DNA of 64,000 nt from positions 186,001 through 250,000 of the forward strand of contig CAKUPQ010000004.1 of assembly GCA_934675205.1 (NCBI GenBank), written 5' to 3'. Each line of letters starts with the position of its first letter. Position 1 is the first letter of the stretch. A model generated the notes under the pieces. The model searched no databases and had not been told where the DNA came from. It saw only the letters and a program-made list of their open reading frames with translations. Made by a program: the position numbers and the translations under genes. Origin of the DNA: an uncultured Flavobacteriaceae bacterium. Its GTDB lineage: Bacteria; Bacteroidota; Bacteroidia; Flavobacteriales; Flavobacteriaceae. Below are positions 6,707 through 14,625 of this stretch, one piece after another.

Positions 6707-8890
6707 TTACCTCTTCACAAACTTACTTTTCCAGATACCTTTATCTGTTTTGGCAGTGATGATATAATAACCTTGTGCCAAAGCGGAAACATCAATTTCT
6801 TTGGTGTTTCTGTTTTTGAGTACGGTTTGTCCTGCCATATTGATTATAGTTATTCTTTTTATTTGTTGGGGAGTTTCTAAATACAACATTGTAGTTGCAG
6901 GATTAGGATATAAAACAACAGCGGTTTGCTCTATGTCTTTTATGCTCATAACGCTTACGTTATAACACTCCGAAACCACACTGCAACCTGATGCGTTGGT
7001 TACTTCCACTGCATACGACCCCGAAACAGACGGAGTAAAGCTCTGTGCTGTTGCTCCCTCAACAGGATAATTACCATTATCGCAATCTACCCATTGGTAG
7101 GTTGTGTTTTCTGTGTTTTCTGTGGCTGTAAGGGTTTGTTCTTCCTGTACTACTTCATCAGAGGGCAGGGCAACCTGTGTAACCCAAACCTCCTGCGATT
7201 TACCATAACACTCCTCATCTTCCTGTGCAATAAGACTATATTTACCCGGTTGGGTAACGGTTAGCGTAGCTGTGATAGTGTTTTCTTCAACAAGTACCGC
7301 ACCTGTGGGAGTACTCCAAAAATACGTAAGTTCCGGGTCTGACAGCTCTGCCGAAAGCGTAAGGCTCTCTCCCTCACACAGCTGTGTGCTTACAGGCTCT
7401 GTAATAACCGGATTTTCTGTATCACAAACACCATACTGGGCTACAAAACCGTTGAAACTTTGAGGATTAGTATTAGGCAAGGTAAAATGATAGTCGTCTG
7501 AAAAATAGGCATTGCGTGTAAAATAACCCGATACCCATACATTACCTCCGTTTTTGGTCTGACATAAAGATGAGCCAGCAAATAAACCATAATCAGATGA
7601 CGATTGAACATTCGCTTGTAACATTTTGTGCCACAAGAGCTGACCACTACCGTTATATTTACGGAGTACTATTCGGGGGACTTGCCCTACAGTTGAGTAT
7701 CCTGCGGTATAAATACTCCCCATTTCGTCCATAAGAACACTATCAAAAGCCTCATTAAAGGCAGGCTCTACATACGTATCCACCCAATCAATTTCATACG
7801 ACGGAGCCGAGAGTTTAAAAAGTACAGCATCAGAGTTAGATGTACTACTTGTAGAGCCGGGATAGGTAGTTCCGTTCAACGTAAGAGTGCCAAAATACAG
7901 CCCTCCTATAGCCACATCTCCCGCAGGGCTTACGGCAAAACCATTCAATTGTACCCCTGATGTACCGGTAGCCGAAATAGTAAGGGTCAGGCTGTCCAAA
8001 AGCTCTCCGTATTTATCATAGCGGTATAATGTTTTGTCGGGATTAGCAGCATTTTTAGTTGCCCACCGATAGAGCTTACCTGTAGCATCTGCTCTGACCT
8101 TATCACTCTGATAATCAAGCAAAGGAAGTGTACCTTCTAATTTTTTGGCTGACAGCACCTCGCCATCAGGGCTGTATTTGGCAAGATAAACCCCTGCCTC
8201 GCCTATATCGGTGTTTAGGGTATGCTCGGGGCTAAAGGTCATATATTCACTAAAGCCTCCCGTCATATTGATATTTCCCTCCGGGTCAAAATGAATTTCA
8301 TTGGTAAAGTAATCCAAAAGACTTCCATAACCTAACAAATAATCCGGGTGGGAAGTGGTTTTTCCCCAAAGCACTTCGCCATCTGTATCTAATTTTGCTA
8401 TAAAATGAGTACGAAAACCTCCAAGCCACAATTCTTCATCAGGAACATTCAGATAGTACCCATTTATAATAGCCTGTTCATTAGCTCGATATACTCCACA
8501 TATGTATATGTTACCTTGTTTATCTATGATGATTTTATTAGTATTATAAGCTATGGGATGTATTATCGTTACTTCTACTGTGGTCTTTGCCCAAATAATC
8601 TGCCCCTGCGAGTTGTATTTAGCAATATACCCACAAGGTTTGCCTAATGTTATAGGTATAGGTGCCGTCAAGGCAATGCCATCAAGAGTAAACGATTGTC
8701 CAAAAAACCCTCCCGTAAGATAACTATTTCCTTGTTCATCTACTGCCATAGCTGGTGCATTAAAACCATTACCTGCTGTACTACTATTTCCTATCCGCTT
8801 TACCCACGCAAGGTCGGGCTCGGATTGTGAAAAGCAGAAAACAGAAAACAGAGAACAGAGAACAGAGAAATGTTGTATTTTTATTTTCAT
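6707..8890 (-). CDS. T9SS-exported surface protein with propeller-like repeats
   Basis: A 727-residue secreted protein. It has an N-terminal signal peptide (MKIKIQHFSVLCSLFSVFCFSQS) and a long region of repeats of the form DxxGNxYLTGGF / AKYNSxGQIIWAKT, as in SBBP beta-propeller repeats. About 180 residues with two Ig-like modules follow (SGSYAVEVTNASGC). The C-terminal type A sorting domain begins at VVLYPNPATTMLYLET and ends in SKFVKR. In Bacteroidota such domains direct passage through the outer membrane by the type IX system and anchoring at the surface. It probably acts as an adhesin or structural surface protein. Base composition is visibly less AT-rich than the flanking TIR genes. TIR cluster 1 follows 72 bases downstream. 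Confidence 0.85.
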   Translation of the reverse strand: MKIKIQHFSVLCSLFSVFCFSQSEPDLAWVKRIGNSSTAGNGFNAPAMAVDEQGNSYLTGGFFGQSFTLDGIALTAPIPITLGKPCGYIAKYNSQGQIIWAKTTVEVTIIHPIAYNTNKIIIDKQGNIYICGVYRANEQAIINGYYLNVPDEELWLGGFRTHFIAKLDTDGEVLWGKTTSHPDYLLGYGSLLDYFTNEIHFDPEGNINMTGGFSEYMTFSPEHTLNTDIGEAGVYLAKYSPDGEVLSAKKLEGTLPLLDYQSDKVRADATGKLYRWATKNAANPDKTLYRYDKYGELLDSLTLTISATGTSGVQLNGFAVSPAGDVAIGGLYFGTLTLNGTTYPGSTSSTSNSDAVLFKLSAPSYEIDWVDTYVEPAFNEAFDSVLMDEMGSIYTAGYSTVGQVPRIVLRKYNGSGQLLWHKMLQANVQSSSDYGLFAGSSLCQTKNGGNVWVSGYFTRNAYFSDDYHFTLPNTNPQSFNGFVAQYGVCDTENPVITEPVSTQLCEGESLTLSAELSDPELTYFWSTPTGAVLVEENTITATLTVTQPGKYSLIAQEDEECYGKSQEVWVTQVALPSDEVVQEEQTLTATENTENTTYQWVDCDNGNYPVEGATAQSFTPSVSGSYAVEVTNASGCSVVSECYNVSVMSIKDIEQTAVVLYPNPATTMLYLETPQQIKRITIINMAGQTVLKNRNTKEIDVSALAQGYYIITAKTDKGIWKSKFVKR

Positions 8891-8908
8891 AGTTTTTTTG
8901 TTTAGGGT

Positions 8909-9060
8909 TTTGTCATTCCGATAGTTATCGGAACGAGTAGCGAAGTGAAACGGAGCGTATCGAGAACTTCTCGATACCTGTCTGCCGAACAGGCAGGCGA
9001 AATTTCTTCCACTTCGTTACAGAAATTTCACTCGAAGTGACGTGATAAAATAATTATAAA
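8909..9060. repeat. Multi-palindrome intergenic repeat (REP/BIME-like)
   Basis: About 150 bases made of consecutive inverted repeats: CCGATAGTTATCGG, GTATCGAGAACTTCTCGATAC-type arms (in two short halves), CCTGTCTGCCGAACAGGCAGG-type arms, and GAAATTTC ... GAAATTTC arms. Mosaic repeats of this kind are scattered between genes in flavobacterial genomes. It lies between the two surface protein genes. A related CCTG/CAGG palindrome occurs at 52227-52245. Confidence 0.7.
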
Positions 9061-9065
9061 AAAAC

Positions 9066-9099
9066 AAAAGTACGGAAATGTAACAATTTCCGTACTTTT
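9066..9099 (-). terminator. Rho-independent terminator of surface protein gene 9108-11240
   Basis: A 14-base perfect inverted repeat (AAAAGTACGGAAAT and ATTTCCGTACTTTT) with a 6-base loop and A/T tracts on both sides, just beyond the stop codon at 9108. The symmetry means it could act in both directions. Confidence 0.85.
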
Positions 9100-9107
9100 T
9101 ATAGAGA

Positions 9108-11240
9108 TTAGTTATTTATCTGTATTTTGTGGGTAGAAATCTTTCCGTCCACATTTATCAGTAACATATACATACCCGTAGGCACACTTTCATTCAATGT
9201 ATTTTCACCTTTTTTCAATGTATGCTCACTTACCAGTTTCCCTTGTACATCAAAAACTTTCACTTCGGCATCTTTTACAACACTTTCCAGCTCAATACTA
9301 AATGTACCTTTGTTCGGGTTCGGATAAATTTTAACAGCATTGCTTTCCTCATATTCACTCGTATTTATCAGTTTCATACCTTTTGTACCAATATCATCGG
9401 CACACACCATATAAGGAATACTGTCTATAACCAATTCAGCACATACTGATGTTGGAGGAGTTCCACTCCCGCAGAGAAGTAAAATATTGTCTGATATAAT
9501 TGTTGTTGAAGACGGAGTTGCCGGTACTCCATTGATATACCATACCGGTATTTCATCGGTACAATTATCAAGAACATACTGGTCACAACCTACAGGTGGA
9601 AAATAGGTCAAAATTTCGATGTAAGAGACTATCAGGGTAGCGGCTGAACTGTTGCATCCTCCCGTTCCTGTAAGGGTAACGCTTATTGTTACCGGACCGT
9701 CTGTCGTGCCGTTAGGTATAAACGTAGGTGTAGAAGTACCTGCTCCCGATGATATTGTCCATCCGGGAGCACCTGATAAATTCCATACATATTCTGTGGT
9801 TGGTGTTCCGGCAACCGATGTGTCGATAGCAATAGCTGTAACGGGTGTAGTTCCTTTTACTATACAATCCGGTGTGGTATTCGTAAAGACCGGTGTAGCA
9901 GGTCTTACACGTACCGTACGACTAACTGTACCGGAGCAATCATCCGACTTTGCTGTCAGGGTATAAGTCCCGGCAGGAGTCCCCGTAGGAATCAGAATAT
10001 TAACTGATGAATTGGTGCCGTTTCCTCCTGTAATTGTCCAACCCGTAGGTAATATCCAATCTGTATCGTTAAGCAAAGCATTGGCAGGGAGCGAATAGGT
10101 ATAGGTACTTCCTGCATCCACACAATTACTTCCCGAAATAGTCAGAGGGGTAACAAAATTCCTTTTGATGTCATACGTAAAAACAGCCTCCGGACAGATT
10201 CCGTTTTTGATAGTCAGAACAAGCGTACCCGGATTATTATCCACTCCGGTAATGGTCAGGTCTTGGTTTGATGTACCGCTTTGCGACAGTACCCAAGTAG
10301 TTCCGGGAGCAGTCCACGTATAAATCGCTCCGGAAATCACTGATGACGGGGCAAGTGTTACATTAAACGAAGAAGTCCCCGTATTGAGACATACCGGAGG
10401 TGCTGTCGTATAGGCTGGCTCCACCGGCTCCATTCCTATAGCTTTTGTTACACAGGTACCCGGTGTACCTCCCCACGGATTTGCCTTACCATAACAGCAT
10501 TTTAATGTTACACTTGACGGAACACTACTACCTGTAGTAAAGGTAATGGAACTGTTGTCTGCCGAAGTATAAACAGTTGTAGCTCCTGCCGGTATTCCGT
10601 CCCAGTAATAGTCATCTACTCCGATAGCATCGCCTATATTATCACTGGCAATTTGGTCAACCGAATAGGTATAAGTTTCATTAGGCAACAAACAATCGGG
10701 TCCTACAATTTCGGGGATATAATTTTCCAGTCCTGTTCCCGCAGGATATCTTTTATAAATATCAAACTCAATATAGCTGTTGCAAGGTGGAGTTGTATAA
10801 GTAATTCGCACTCTCCCTTTACTACGTGCCAATGTAATCAAAGAATTAGGAGGTCCTTCCGATGGTCTCTGATTTTTGTTAAATGAGTAAATAGCTTCCA
10901 TAGCCGGAGTTGCTGGTTTTGTCTGTGTAATAGAAAGCGGAGGTCCGGGTGGAGTAAACGATATGTCCCCCCATAAATACCAGTTTAGAGGCGTTGTTCC
11001 TCCGGGTGTCAGAATCTGAAAGCCTCCGTTTCCGGGGTCAGTCATTACTACGGCACCACCGTGTCCTACCTGTCCTCCGGAGCCTAAAGTTCCTCCCGTA
11101 CCGGCAACCACTACGGTAATGCCACCGGTTACCTGAACAATCGGTGATTGTGCCTGTGTAAACATACAGGCAAACATTGCGAGCGTTCCCCAAAGCATTT
11201 TGCCGGAGAAGCTCTTCTTTAGTTGTGTAATTGTGTTCAT
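9108..11240 (-). CDS. T9SS-exported surface protein with Ig-like modules
   Basis: A 710-residue secreted protein with a signal peptide (KMLWGTLAMFACMFTQAQS), a Gly-rich segment (residues about 38-60), and a series of Ig/PKD-like modules of about 80-90 residues. The modules have repeated phrases such as YTWTAPGTTW, DWILPTGWTI and YVWNLSGAPGW. The type A T9SS sorting domain starts at VKIYPNPNKGTFSIE and ends in HKIQINN. It is likely an outer-surface adhesin-type protein. Its promoter region carries copy A of the conserved palindromic element (11287-11339), the same element that precedes the sensor operon and the TIR cluster 2 region. Control by that two-component system is therefore likely. A strong terminator follows. 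Confidence 0.85.
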   Translation of the reverse strand: MNTITQLKKSFSGKMLWGTLAMFACMFTQAQSPIVQVTGGITVVVAGTGGTLGSGGQVGHGGAVVMTDPGNGGFQILTPGGTTPLNWYLWGDISFTPPGPPLSITQTKPATPAMEAIYSFNKNQRPSEGPPNSLITLARSKGRVRITYTTPPCNSYIEFDIYKRYPAGTGLENYIPEIVGPDCLLPNETYTYSVDQIASDNIGDAIGVDDYYWDGIPAGATTVYTSADNSSITFTTGSSVPSSVTLKCCYGKANPWGGTPGTCVTKAIGMEPVEPAYTTAPPVCLNTGTSSFNVTLAPSSVISGAIYTWTAPGTTWVLSQSGTSNQDLTITGVDNNPGTLVLTIKNGICPEAVFTYDIKRNFVTPLTISGSNCVDAGSTYTYSLPANALLNDTDWILPTGWTITGGNGTNSSVNILIPTGTPAGTYTLTAKSDDCSGTVSRTVRVRPATPVFTNTTPDCIVKGTTPVTAIAIDTSVAGTPTTEYVWNLSGAPGWTISSGAGTSTPTFIPNGTTDGPVTISVTLTGTGGCNSSAATLIVSYIEILTYFPPVGCDQYVLDNCTDEIPVWYINGVPATPSSTTIISDNILLLCGSGTPPTSVCAELVIDSIPYMVCADDIGTKGMKLINTSEYEESNAVKIYPNPNKGTFSIELESVVKDAEVKVFDVQGKLVSEHTLKKGENTLNESVPTGMYMLLINVDGKISTHKIQINN

Positions 11241-11286
11241 ATCATATATATTTATGGTTACAGATGAATTATTCTTAATAATTTCT

Positions 11287-11339
11287 CAAAGCTCAGCTAT
11301 AAAAACATAAAAGTCAATGCGGGTTTTCCCGTATTTTTT
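11287..11339 (-). promoter_or_regulatory. Operator/promoter copy A (TACGGGAAAACCCGCATTGA)
   Basis: Read on the minus strand, the element is AAAAAA followed by TACGGGAAAACCCGCATTGA, containing the palindromic core CGGG-AAAA-CCCG. Exactly 23 bases after ATTGA lies TTTG (11290-11287), which fits the -33 box of Bacteroidota promoters. It drives the surface protein gene that starts at 11240. Confidence 0.75.
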
Positions 11340-11556
11340 CAAAAATTTTAATCCTGTCATAAATCTGTAAAACCAATTTATTTTGTTATTTAAAGTATTG
11401 TAATACAGCTTATTACTGTTTATTTTTGGATTAACCGGTTAAAAAATACCGAAAATTAGCCGCAAAAGGGAACCGTCAGCCCGGGGGGAACCACCGTATT
11501 TTTTTGCGGTATTGAATTGACATAAAATGATGATTCCGGGGAATCGAAAAAAAGAC

Positions 11557-11609
11557 AAAAAATACGGGAAAACCCGCATTGACATTTTCAAATCTAAATC
11601 AGACCTTTG
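11557..11609 (+). promoter_or_regulatory. Operator/promoter copy B (TACGGGAAAACCCGCATTGA)
   Basis: The same A-tract and 20-base element as copy A, followed after exactly 23 bases by TTTG at 11606-11609. It precedes the gene at 11638 and so the whole sensor operon, which implies autoregulation by its LuxR-type regulator. Confidence 0.75.
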
Positions 11610-11637
11610 CCACTTTAATATTTAAAACATTATCTTT

Positions 11638-11955
11638 ATGGCAATAGACAGAAATACAGGAGAAGTAATCACGCTTAGCGAAGCAGTAAATTACACACAT
11701 TCTTTTCAGGAAGAACATTCAAATGCAATCAAATCCTTTTTTGTAGGTACAAACAAGCTAAACCGTATCCTGGAACAGGAAGGTTGTATAGGAGTGCGTA
11801 TCTATAACGGATATGATACTGCAACAAATAAAGAAAACAGGGTGCTGGTAGGGGTTGATGCATCAGGAGAAGATATAAGCGGAGGTGTGATTGTGGAAGA
11901 GTTGACGCCTTGTCCTACTGCCTGCCCTAAAGCGAGCCCATTGATAAAACCATAA
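11638..11955 (+). CDS. Small conserved protein, first gene of sensor operon
   Basis: A 105-residue protein with no signal peptide and no membrane segment, which I do not recognise as a named family. It opens with AIDRNTGEVITLSEAV, has a mixed alpha/beta composition, and ends in a Cys/Pro-rich tail (TPCPTACPKASP). The start is supported by operator copy B, about 50 bases upstream. The membrane protein gene starts three bases after its stop, so it is expressed together with the membrane sensor, histidine kinase and response regulator. It may be an accessory ligand-binding or marker protein of the signalling unit, or its dominant regulated output. Both ideas are inference. Confidence 0.6.
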   Translation: MAIDRNTGEVITLSEAVNYTHSFQEEHSNAIKSFFVGTNKLNRILEQEGCIGVRIYNGYDTATNKENRVLVGVDASGEDISGGVIVEELTPCPTACPKASPLIKP

Positions 11956-11958
11956 ATT

Positions 11959-12621
11959 TTGCATACGGTTGTTTTTTACATTGCTCTTTTCACAGGATTT
12001 GTTCCTTTACTTTTATTGTTTGTAAAGAAAAGGGCTTTTGACAGGAATCATCCTGCCGTGCCTTTTCTGTGGCTTACGGCTATAGCCTCTGCTTATGAAT
12101 TTATAGGGTCGGTATTGTTAAAAATAAATACAGCATATTGGTTTCAGCTTTATCCCCTGCTGTCATTTTTATCACTGCTTTATTTTTTTTTATATTTATT
12201 TAAACCTTATTACAGAAGCATTTTTAAAATATGTTTGGTTCTGTTCGTTGTTATTTATGGTATATCATTCTTTTATTGGGGTGAGGACGATAAATTTATC
12301 TCATCCGCAATAAACAGAGTCTATATTTCATCATTTGTTCTTATGTTTTCAATCGTATGGTTTAAAAATCAGTTTACAGAATTAGAGAATCTTAATCCAT
12401 TTAATAAAATGGAAATACCCAATTTGTGGCAAAGTGATGTGTTCTATTTTGTGTCGGGATTAGCGGTTTATTATTCTACTACATTTTCCCTATTTTTACT
12501 GAGCAGTTTTATTTTTGACAGTAAACTGTATTTTTATGACTTTTGGTTTGTAAATGTGCTGGCAACATTAATTTTTAGGATATTTCTCATTATCGGGGTA
12601 TGGAAAATGAAGCAGGTTTAA
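11959..12621 (+). CDS. Multi-pass membrane protein of sensor operon
   Basis: A 220-residue protein, most likely starting at the TTG at 11959, three bases after the preceding stop. Hydrophobic segments follow almost without pause (VVFYIALFTGFVPLLLLF, LLSFLSLLYFFLYLF, ICLVLFVVIYGISFFYW, FYFVSGLAVYYST and others). They give about seven transmembrane helices, similar to 7TM sensor modules. The gene overlaps the histidine kinase gene by 22 bases. The kinase has only one membrane helix and no sensory domain, so this protein is probably the separate membrane sensor or partner for that kinase. No enzymatic motif is visible. Confidence 0.7.
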   Translation: MHTVVFYIALFTGFVPLLLLFVKKRAFDRNHPAVPFLWLTAIASAYEFIGSVLLKINTAYWFQLYPLLSFLSLLYFFLYLFKPYYRSIFKICLVLFVVIYGISFFYWGEDDKFISSAINRVYISSFVLMFSIVWFKNQFTELENLNPFNKMEIPNLWQSDVFYFVSGLAVYYSTTFSLFLLSSFIFDSKLYFYDFWFVNVLATLIFRIFLIIGVWKMKQV

Positions 12622-13361
12622 AGTTAGTATTCTGGATAAGTACTATAGCAATGTTACTTCTTACACTTGCTATACTATTTATTTCATTAATTTTTCGTAA
12701 AAACACATACAAGCTCAAACAGAAGGAGTCCGAAAACCTGTTAAAAGCCTCTTTAGAGTCTGAAAAAAGAGAAAGACAACGGATTGCTGCTGATTTTCAC
12801 GATAGTGTTTCGGGAGACCTGAATGCTATCCGTAATTATATCACTATTTTAGACCAGAACGAAGAAAGTCCGTTCAATAAAACTATTTTACAGGAAATCA
12901 AATCAGGATTGGACAATACACTCAATAATGTACAACATATAAGCTATAACCTGATGCCTCCAATGCTGGAAACATTAGGGCTTATACCTACATTGTACGG
13001 CTATTTTGAAAGAGTTAAAAAGCTGAATAATATTGCTATAACTTTCCGGCATTACCAAAAAGATATACCGGTTTCTTCCTCAGATGCTTATGAGCTGTAC
13101 CGTATTATCCAGGAGCTTATTTCTAATATGCTCAAGCACGGAAATATCAGTAAAATAGATTTTTCCATTGAGAAAAAAGGAGAAATTATTGAAATTAAAA
13201 TCACAGATGATGGTATCCCTTTCGATTTATATCAGAGTTTACGTGATACTTCAGGTATGGGGTTGAAGAATATCATATCAAGAGCCAAGTACATAGAGGC
13301 TTCTATAACACAGGTTACTTCCGAAAAGGGAAACACAATAGTAATCCAATTAAAAAAATAA
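12600..13361 (+). CDS. Sensor histidine kinase (NarX/HisKA_3 type)
   Basis: A 253-residue kinase with one N-terminal transmembrane helix (residues 9-32), a coiled linker, and the HisKA_3 dimerisation motif ERQRIAADFHDSVSGDLNAIRN. The presumed phospho-acceptor is His67 in FHD. The ATPase domain follows with an N-box-like ELISNMLKHG (the H form used in NarX-type kinases), ITDDGIPF as G1 and GMGLKNIISRA as G2. It phosphorylates the response regulator encoded three bases downstream. It overlaps the membrane protein gene upstream. The absence of a periplasmic domain suggests that the signal arrives through that protein. Confidence 0.88.
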   Translation: MENEAGLKLVFWISTIAMLLLTLAILFISLIFRKNTYKLKQKESENLLKASLESEKRERQRIAADFHDSVSGDLNAIRNYITILDQNEESPFNKTILQEIKSGLDNTLNNVQHISYNLMPPMLETLGLIPTLYGYFERVKKLNNIAITFRHYQKDIPVSSSDAYELYRIIQELISNMLKHGNISKIDFSIEKKGEIIEIKITDDGIPFDLYQSLRDTSGMGLKNIISRAKYIEASITQVTSEKGNTIVIQLKK

Positions 13362-13363
13362 TT

Positions 13364-14023
13364 ATGTTACGTATAGCTGTTGCAGATGATCATATTCTTT
13401 TCAGAAAGAGCCTTAAACTTTTGATAGCCAGTTTTGGAGATATGGAAGTGGTTGCCGGAGCTTCCAACGGGAAAGAACTTCTGGAAAAGCTGGAAACGGT
13501 TTCTGTAGACATACTGCTACTTGACTTACAAATGCCTGAAATGGATGGCTTTGAAACCTGTCAGAAAGTAAATGAATTATATCCCGATATAAAAATACTG
13601 GTGCTTACCCTTAGAGATGATGCAGAAACCATAAGAGAGGTAATGAAGCTCGGGATACACGGGTATTTTACCAAGAATACAGACCCTTCAGAATTGAAAA
13701 ATGCTATACTGAAACTGAATGACGACGGGTTTTATTTCGAGAAAAGTTTGACATCAATAATAGAGGACATTCTGGATTATCCCTCTATGGAATCAGAAAC
13801 CATAAAACCTCTGGTTTTTAGTGACAGAGAAATGGAAATAGTTCGTTTAACCCTAAAGGAATATAGTGGATCGGAAATAGCTGTTAAGCTAAACATCAGT
13901 CCCAAAACTGTGGAAAAACATAAAAGGAATCTTATGGAGAGAGTCGAATCCAAAAACTTTATAGGTGTTATCACGTATGCTTTGCTCCACGACTTGTTAT
14001 CTTTGAATGAGTTGAAAATATAG
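13364..14023 (+). CDS. LuxR/NarL-type response regulator
   Basis: A 219-residue regulator. The receiver domain has Asp8-Asp9, the phospho-acceptor Asp54 in LLLDLQMPEMDGF, and the conserved Thr and Lys (VLTLRDD, YFTKN). The C-terminal LuxR-type helix-turn-helix reads SDREMEIVRLTLKEYSGSEIAVKLNISPKTVEKHKRN in overlapping pieces. It is last in the sensor operon and followed by a strong terminator. The three copies of the palindromic TACGGGAAAACCCGCATTGA element nearby are its likely binding sites, since dimeric NarL-type regulators bind such inverted repeats. The predicted regulon is the upstream surface protein, its own operon and the gene at 14245 before TIR cluster 2. Confidence 0.88.
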   Translation: MLRIAVADDHILFRKSLKLLIASFGDMEVVAGASNGKELLEKLETVSVDILLLDLQMPEMDGFETCQKVNELYPDIKILVLTLRDDAETIREVMKLGIHGYFTKNTDPSELKNAILKLNDDGFYFEKSLTSIIEDILDYPSMESETIKPLVFSDREMEIVRLTLKEYSGSEIAVKLNISPKTVEKHKRNLMERVESKNFIGVITYALLHDLLSLNELKI

Positions 14024-14038
14024 AGTTTGAATGTTTCT

Positions 14039-14065
14039 AAAAGCTGCAAATAATTTGTAGCTTTT
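14039..14065 (+). terminator. Rho-independent terminator of sensor operon
   Basis: Arms AAAAGCTGCAAA and TTTGTAGCTTTT pair over 12 bases (one G-U) around a TAA loop and are followed by T residues. They lie 16 bases after the response regulator stop. Confidence 0.85.
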
Positions 14066-14130
14066 TTTATGTTTTATAAAATATATTATTTATCAATTCA
14101 TACGGTTTAGGAAATTATAAAGCATATTGT

Positions 14131-14181
14131 AAAATACGGGAAAACCCGCATTGATTTTTTAATTTTAACAATCGAAATTTG
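14131..14181 (+). promoter_or_regulatory. Operator/promoter copy C before TIR cluster 2
   Basis: AAAA followed by TACGGGAAAACCCGCATTGA, with TTTG at 14178-14181 exactly 23 bases after ATTGA, as in copies A and B. It lies downstream of the sensor operon terminator and 63 bases before the ATG at 14245, so it should drive that gene and possibly the TIR genes beyond it. Confidence 0.75.
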
Positions 14182-14244
14182 GCGTATTATTAATACATCA
14201 GATTTCATGTCTCTTTATGTTAAAGATAAATTAAATAATTTACT

Positions 14245-14565
14245 ATGAAAATAATTACCTACACAAGTAATCCGACTGCATTAAAAAATGCAATAAACAA
14301 AAAAATAAATGACAAAGAGCTCAAAACTTGGGAAATAGTTAGAAATGATAAAAACGAAATCCTTTATAGCCATATTCCTGAACAATGGAAAGAAAAAGCA
14401 ATGCCAAAGCCTTACGTTTATGATGATAGAGTTGAATTTGTAATGAATTGGTGGAATAAAAATGGAGAACCTGACGAAGAAATTAAAGGATATATTCTAG
14501 GACGATTTGTCGAAATCCTAATGGTTCATTTCAGAAGTCAATTTACTTATCTGAAAATTATTTAA
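14245..14565 (+). CDS. Hypothetical 106-residue protein under operator copy C
   Basis: A small soluble protein, not recognised. It begins KIITYTSNPTALKNAINKKI, has a charged central part with a Trp-rich segment (FVMNWWNKNGEPDEE), and ends in a hydrophobic amphipathic stretch (FVEILMVHF). The N-terminal part looks like a small alpha/beta domain that could contact other proteins, but no motif is diagnostic. It is preceded by operator/promoter copy C and followed after 60 bases by the first TIR gene of cluster 2, with no terminator in the gap. It may be the first gene of that transcript and a regulator or inhibitor of the TIR system. This is inference from position. Confidence 0.5.
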   Translation: MKIITYTSNPTALKNAINKKINDKELKTWEIVRNDKNEILYSHIPEQWKEKAMPKPYVYDDRVEFVMNWWNKNGEPDEEIKGYILGRFVEILMVHFRSQFTYLKII

Positions 14566-14625
14566 GCATGAAAGTCCATAGCCTGATTAAATTCATTTTA
14601 ATATTGGAAGTAAATAAATGATTAT

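Larger units (their letters stand above)
11241..11637. other. Divergent regulatory region between surface protein and sensor operon
   Basis: The 397-base divergent intergenic region holds operator/promoter copies A and B, one facing each way. It also holds a 14-base palindrome GATTCCGGGGAATC at 11532-11545 and a G/C-rich patch at 11455-11515 with CCGCAAAA and TTTTTTTGCGG arms. No gene is evident. The patch between the two operators may contain an RNA leader or further regulator sites. Confidence 0.65.

Noticed and set aside
8891..9107. Operator copy before the surface protein gene at 6707-8890
   Set aside because: The TACGGG/CCCGCA element does not occur there; only the palindromic mosaic repeat and the terminator hairpin are present.
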